64,000 nucleotides of DNA. Source: 13-2-20CM-66-19 sp963824395 (lineage in GTDB: Bacteria > Pseudomonadota > Gammaproteobacteria > Steroidobacterales > Steroidobacteraceae). Position 1 is the stretch's first letter; each line of letters begins with the position of its first letter. Below, piece by piece: positions 60,176 through 64,000 of this stretch. The notes below the pieces were generated by a model that was given only the letters and a program-made list of their open reading frames with translations, did no database searches and was not told where the DNA came from. The stretch is from assembly GCA_963824395.1 (NCBI GenBank), contig CAWGPF010000001.1, positions 1,550,001 to 1,614,000 of the forward strand, given 5' to 3'. The translations under genes and the position numbers were made by a program.

Positions 60176-61231
60176 TCAGCGGTAGCGCGCGAGCAGCTTC
60201 TCCAGGCCCTGCGATCCGGGTGACAGCGCCTCGTACGGCACGCTGTTGAGAGCGAATTCGGGCGTCTGGTTCAGCTCGTGGAACTCGTTCTGCGAGGGCT
60301 CGACGTACAGAAGACCCGTGAGGTACTCGCCCTCCTTCATGCGCTCCTGGATATGGGCGGCGGCGGCGGTGCGGCTGGTCGGGTCATAGGCAGCGTCGAG
60401 CTTGCGCAACACGATGCGGCTGCCATCGTGCATGACCACGGGCAGCGTCTCGCCCTCCTTGTAGTCGGCCGTGATCTCGCGCTCGAGCGGCACGAAGTCG
60501 GCGTGCACCGCCGGCTCGTAGTGCTCGCGCGTATAGGCATAGCTCTTGGTCGAGCCCTCGTGGTCGTTGAAAGTCACGCACGGGGAGAGCACGTCGATGA
60601 GGGCGAAGCCCTGGTGCTTGAGACCCGCCTGGATGAGGGGCACGAGCTGCTGCTTGTCGCCCGAGAAGCTGCGCGCCACGAAGGAGGCTCCGAGGGTCAT
60701 CGCCAGGAGCACCGGATCGATGGGCGGCTGGAAGTTGGTCTCGCCCTTCTTGGCCTTGGTGCCGATGTCGGCGGAGGCGGAGAACTGCCCCTTGGTGAGC
60801 CCGTACACACCGTTGTTCTCGATGATGTAGAGCATGTTGAGGTTGCGGCGTATGGCGTGGCAGAACTGCCCGAGCCCGATCGAGAGCGTGTCGCCATCGC
60901 CCGAGACCCCGATGTAGGCGAGGTTACGATTGGCGGCGTTGGCCCCCATGGCGATCGAGGGCATGCGGCCGTGCACCGAATTGAAGCCGTGGCCGCCGCT
61001 GACGAAGTAGGCGGTGGTTTTGGAGGAGCAGCCGATGCCGGACAGTTTCACCATGTTCTGCGGCTCGATCGCCAGTCCCCAGCTGGCCTCCACGATCGCA
61101 GCGGTGATCGAGTCATGGCCACAGCCGGCGCACAGGGTCGAGAGTGCGCCCTCATAGTCACGCCGGGTGAAGCCGAGGCTGTTCTTGGGCAGTGACGGGT
61201 GCGCCACCTTGGGTTTTGCAAGGAACGTCAT
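60176..61231 (-). CDS. korB: 2-oxoglutarate:ferredoxin oxidoreductase, beta subunit
   Basis: A 351-residue thiamine-diphosphate subunit. LCAGCGHD (Cys34, Cys37) coordinates the cluster/TPP neighbourhood, GIGCSSKTTAYF and GVSGDGDTLSIGLGQFCHAIRRNLNMLYIIENNGVYGLTKGQ is the TPP motif (GDGD to NN). Substrate specificity among 2-oxoglutarate, pyruvate or branched 2-oxoacids cannot be proven; the alpha-subunit context and length fit KorB. It is the third visible gene of a minus-strand operon: FAD/Fe-S protein, korA, korB. It oxidatively decarboxylates the 2-oxoacid to acyl-CoA and reduces ferredoxin, or runs in reverse. Confidence 0.9.
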   Translation of the reverse strand: MTFLAKPKVAHPSLPKNSLGFTRRDYEGALSTLCAGCGHDSITAAIVEASWGLAIEPQNMVKLSGIGCSSKTTAYFVSGGHGFNSVHGRMPSIAMGANAANRNLAYIGVSGDGDTLSIGLGQFCHAIRRNLNMLYIIENNGVYGLTKGQFSASADIGTKAKKGETNFQPPIDPVLLAMTLGASFVARSFSGDKQQLVPLIQAGLKHQGFALIDVLSPCVTFNDHEGSTKSYAYTREHYEPAVHADFVPLEREITADYKEGETLPVVMHDGSRIVLRKLDAAYDPTSRTAAAAHIQERMKEGEYLTGLLYVEPSQNEFHELNQTPEFALNSVPYEALSPGSQGLEKLLARYR

Positions 61232-61276
61232 ATCGCTCTCCGGTGCCGTCTCAGCGCCGCAGCAAAAAAGCTCAGG

Positions 61277-63118
61277 TCACGCACGGGCGGCTCCCCGGGG
61301 CTGCGCCGCGCCGCGCGGCTGCAGCTCGGCGAGCACTCCCTCGACGATGAAGGCGGAGGAGATTGGCAGGCCGTCGTAGTGCAAGAGTGAGCGCAGGCGG
61401 GCCTTCTCGACCGCGGTCTCGAGCGTCAGCAGCGCGCGCAGCTGCGCGTCGCGGTTCTGCTCGACCACGAACAGCAGCTCGTGGGCGGCGAGAAAGCGCT
61501 CCACATCCTCACTGAAGGGGAAGGAGCGCACGCGCATGTAGTCGAGGGCGACGCCGCGGGTCTTGAGGATGTCGATCGCCTCGTGGATCGCGCCATCACA
61601 GCTGCCGATGGAGACGATGCCGATCTTGCTGCCCGCGGTGGCGTCGATCATCGCGCGCGGCACGAGCTTCTTGGCAGTGGCCCACTTCACGAGCAGCCGG
61701 TCGAGCACCTGCTGGTACTCGGCCGAGTCCTCGGTGTAGGTGCCGAACTGCGTGTGCCCGGAGCCGCGCGTGAAGTAGGCGGCCCTGGGGTGCACGCCCG
61801 GCAGCGTGCGGTAGGTGATGCCATCCCCGTCCTTGTCGACGAAGCGGTAGAACTTCTCGAGCTTGAGGATCTCCTCCTTGCTCAGCATCTTGCCGCGGTC
61901 GGGGCGGTAGCTGTCGTCCCACTTGAGGTCCTTGCACATCCAGTCGTTCATGCCGATGTCGATGTCCGAGAGCACCAGCACCGGGGTCTGCAGGCGCTCG
62001 GCGAGGTCGAAGGCCTGCACCGCCATGTAGAAGCACTCCTCCGGATTGGCCGGGTACAGGCACACGTGGCGCGTATCCCCGTGGGAGGCGTAGGCGGCCG
62101 CCATGAGGTCGCACTGCTGGGTGCGGGTGGGCATGCCGGTCGAGGGGCCGACGCGCTGCACGTCGAACACCACGGCCGGCACCTCCGCGTAGTAGGCGAG
62201 CCCCAGGAACTCGTTCATCAGCGAGATGCCGGGTCCGGAAGTGGCGGTGAAGGCGCGCGCGCCGTTCCACATCGCCCCGATCACCATGCCGATCGAGGCC
62301 AGCTCGTCCTCGGCCTGGATAAAGGCGAAGTTGCGCTTGCCACTCTCCTTATCGACACGCACGCGATCGGCGAACATCTTGAAGGCGTCCATGAGCGACG
62401 TGGACGGGGTGATCGGGTACCAGGCGGCGACCGTGGCGCCGGCGAACACGCAGCCCAGGGCGGCGGCGGTGTTGCCGTCGATCATGATGTTGCCGGCGGT
62501 CTTGTCGAGCTTCGCCACGTGCAGCGGCAGCGGGCAGCTGAAGTGCTCGCGCGCATAGTCATAGCCGAGCTGAATGGCCTTCATGTTGCTCTCGACCAGC
62601 TGTGGCTTCTTGGCGTAGGTCTCGGCCAGGAGCTCGCGGATACGCGCCAGATCCAGGTCGAGCAGTGCTACGAGCACCCCCGCATAGCAGATGTTCTTCA
62701 TCAGGATGCGGGTGCGCACCCCGTTGAAGTTCTCGTTGCACAGCCGTGCCAGCGGCACGCCGAGCACCGTGATGTCCTCGCGCTTGAGCAGCCCGGGCCG
62801 TGGCCAGGTGGAGTCGTAGACGAGGTAGCCGCCGGGGGCGACTTCCTTGACGTCGCGCCCGTAAGTCTCGGCGTTCATCGCCACCATGATGTCAATCTGC
62901 CCGGCGCGTGCGACGTAGCCGTCGCGGGTCACGCGGATCTCGTACCAGGTGGGCAGCCCCTGGATGTTGGAGGGGAAGTAGTTCTTGCCCATCACGGGAA
63001 TACCACTGCGGAAGATCGACTTCATGAGCAGTGTGTTGGCACTTGCGGAACCGGTACCGTTGACGGTCGCGATCTTGATGGTGAAGTCGTTGACGCGGCT
63101 TGGGGCTGTCTGGGTCAT
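61277..63118 (-). CDS. korA: 2-oxoglutarate:ferredoxin oxidoreductase, alpha (fused gamma-alpha) subunit
   Basis: 613 residues. The N-terminal 180 residues form the gamma domain (TVNGTGSASANTLLMKSIFRSGIPVMGKNYFPSNIQGLPTWYEIRV) fused to the alpha part, with AALGCVFAGATVAAWYPITPSTSLMDAF, EDELASIGMVIGAMWNGARAFTATSGPGISLM and QRVGPSTGMPTRTQQCDL. This fused layout is typical of the two-subunit Kor family, also found in aerobes. The Ala/Pro-rich C-terminus is low complexity. It is followed by korB after 45 bp and preceded by the FAD/Fe-S subunit. Substrate assignment is by family resemblance. Confidence 0.92.
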   Translation of the reverse strand: MTQTAPSRVNDFTIKIATVNGTGSASANTLLMKSIFRSGIPVMGKNYFPSNIQGLPTWYEIRVTRDGYVARAGQIDIMVAMNAETYGRDVKEVAPGGYLVYDSTWPRPGLLKREDITVLGVPLARLCNENFNGVRTRILMKNICYAGVLVALLDLDLARIRELLAETYAKKPQLVESNMKAIQLGYDYAREHFSCPLPLHVAKLDKTAGNIMIDGNTAAALGCVFAGATVAAWYPITPSTSLMDAFKMFADRVRVDKESGKRNFAFIQAEDELASIGMVIGAMWNGARAFTATSGPGISLMNEFLGLAYYAEVPAVVFDVQRVGPSTGMPTRTQQCDLMAAAYASHGDTRHVCLYPANPEECFYMAVQAFDLAERLQTPVLVLSDIDIGMNDWMCKDLKWDDSYRPDRGKMLSKEEILKLEKFYRFVDKDGDGITYRTLPGVHPRAAYFTRGSGHTQFGTYTEDSAEYQQVLDRLLVKWATAKKLVPRAMIDATAGSKIGIVSIGSCDGAIHEAIDILKTRGVALDYMRVRSFPFSEDVERFLAAHELLFVVEQNRDAQLRALLTLETAVEKARLRSLLHYDGLPISSAFIVEGVLAELQPRGAAQPRGAARA

Positions 63119-63176
63119 AGGTTTGGCGGAGTTTCCTTGGCCACGCCTTGGGGCAGCGCGCCCCGGCGGCGCATGC

Positions 63177-64000
63177 TCAGGCGATCTTGGGCTTCTTCGT
63201 CTCGATGGCGAGGGCTTCGGCCTGCGCGTGCGGCCAGTGCAGCGAGGACTTCTGCATGTCCCAGGCTGCCGTCGGGCAGCGCTCCGCGCACAGGCCGCAG
63301 TGCACGCACAGGTCCTCGTCCTTCACCATCACGCGCCCGGTCTGCGGCAGGCCGGCCGAGACATACAGCAGCTGGGTGAGGTTCTTGGCGGGGGCCTTGA
63401 GGCGGCTGCGCAGGTCAGCCTCGCTGCCATTGTGCGTGATGGTGAGGCAGTCGACCGGGCAGATGTCGATGCAGGCATCGCACTCGATGCACAGCTTCGC
63501 GCTGAACACGGTCTGCACGTCGCAGTTGAGGCAGCGCTGCACCTCCTGCTGCACCTGCTCGGCGGTGAAGCCGAGCTCGACCTCGATATTGAGCTTCTTG
63601 AAGCGCTCCTTGAGGGAGACGTGCGGCATGAGACGCCGCTCAACGGCGGTGTAATCGTTGGCGTAGCTCCATTCGTGCATGCCCATCTTGCGGCTCGCCA
63701 GGTTCATTCCCGGCGCCAGGCGCTCCCCGACCACCTCGCCCTGGCAATAGCGGTGAATGGAGATGGCGGCCTGGTGGCCGTGCTCGACCGCCCAGATGAT
63801 GTTCTTCGGTCCGAAGGCGGCGTCTCCGCCGAAGAAGACCTCCGCCCGGGTGGACTGGAAGGTGACCTTGTCGACGACCGGCACGTCCCACTTGTCGAAC
63901 TGGATGCCGAGGTCGCGCTCGACCCAGGGGAAGGAGTTCTCCTGGCCGATGGCGAGGATGACATCGTCCGCCGGCAGGAACTCCTCGCCCGCGACGCGCT
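63177..64000 (-). CDS. FAD-dependent oxidoreductase with C-terminal 4Fe-4S domain (GltD-like), partial
   Basis: The reading frame continues past the window end, so the visible part (about 274 residues) is the C-terminal half. It starts in a GltD-type NAD(P)H/FAD domain: PADDVILAIGQEN and EVFFGGDAAFGPKNIIWAVEHGHQAAISIHRYC. It ends in two 4Fe-4S motifs, CIECDACIDICPVDC and CVHCGLCAERCPTAAW, so it can pass electrons between a pyridine nucleotide and ferredoxin-like clusters. As first gene before korA and korB it probably couples the 2-oxoacid oxidoreductase to NAD(P)H. The missing N-terminal part should carry the FAD-binding GxGxxG. Confidence 0.88.
   Translation of the reverse strand, partial: RVAGEEFLPADDVILAIGQENSFPWVERDLGIQFDKWDVPVVDKVTFQSTRAEVFFGGDAAFGPKNIIWAVEHGHQAAISIHRYCQGEVVGERLAPGMNLASRKMGMHEWSYANDYTAVERRLMPHVSLKERFKKLNIEVELGFTAEQVQQEVQRCLNCDVQTVFSAKLCIECDACIDICPVDCLTITHNGSEADLRSRLKAPAKNLTQLLYVSAGLPQTGRVMVKDEDLCVHCGLCAERCPTAAWDMQKSSLHWPHAQAEALAIETKKPKIA

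Overview
This window is GC-rich, gene-dense chromosome from what looks like a gammaproteobacterium, probably near the Xanthomonadales/Steroidobacter/Nevskiales groups. Evidence for this: tamA-tamB; polA, engB, cytochrome c4 and dsbA in Pseudomonas-like order; dapF-DUF484-xerC-hslV-hslU; ubiK beside amtB; and an AlgZ/AlgR-type two-component pair. No rRNA, IS element, prophage or CRISPR array is visible. The first gene (M1 aminopeptidase) and the last (FAD/Fe-S oxidoreductase) are cut by the window ends.

Layout. 1-8.1 kb: aminopeptidase tail, quinone reductase, orphan PII protein, ferredoxin-reductase-like flavoprotein, exported DUF1579-like protein and single-chain pyruvate carboxylase. 8.1-13.1 kb: exported and cytosolic isoaspartyl peptidases in tandem, a GlxA-type regulator with an isochorismatase-like hydrolase, then a divergent pair resembling the FlhD and FlhC flagellar regulators with an AT-rich palindrome between them and no flagellar genes nearby. 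13.1-21 kb: NudC, an NRDE protein, TamA/TamB and a thioesterase. 21.1-29.3 kb: an arginine operon, argR-argG-(P-loop protein)-argC-argD-argF'-argB-argH, preceded by two ArgR-like boxes 21 bp apart. 29.4-35.1 kb: FMN reductase, maleylacetoacetate isomerase/FAH pair, small envelope proteins, a DUF1800-DUF1501 pair. 35.2-43.2 kb: polA, a strongly structured intergenic RNA candidate, engB, cytochrome c4, a lipoprotein-like DsbA, CorA, tRNA-Arg(CCG), a cytochrome c5-like protein and UbiK. 43.2-50.2 kb: amtB behind a sigma-54-like promoter, a hydroxyacid dehydrogenase with a LytS/LytTR pair, and a TetR/YXWGXW divergent pair. 50.3-58.8 kb: hslU, hslV, xerC, DUF484, dapF, a CoA-binding protein, a 2Fe-2S flavoprotein, ppa, a KAS III enzyme, ribosomal protein bTHX and an RRM protein. 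59.2-64 kb: LysR regulator and a 2-oxoglutarate:ferredoxin oxidoreductase operon.

The most interesting part is the arginine operon. The transcarbamylase is of the acetyl/succinyl-ornithine type and has Ala90 where Xanthomonas AOTCase has Glu and Bacteroides SOTCase has Pro. The window has no argA, argJ or argE, but an unassigned P-loop protein sits between argG and argC. This suggests an N-acyl-citrulline route, possibly with succinylated intermediates and an unrecognised acylation step. The FlhDC-like pair and the polA-engB RNA candidate are the next most interesting. DNA polymerase I has lost key proofreading residues.
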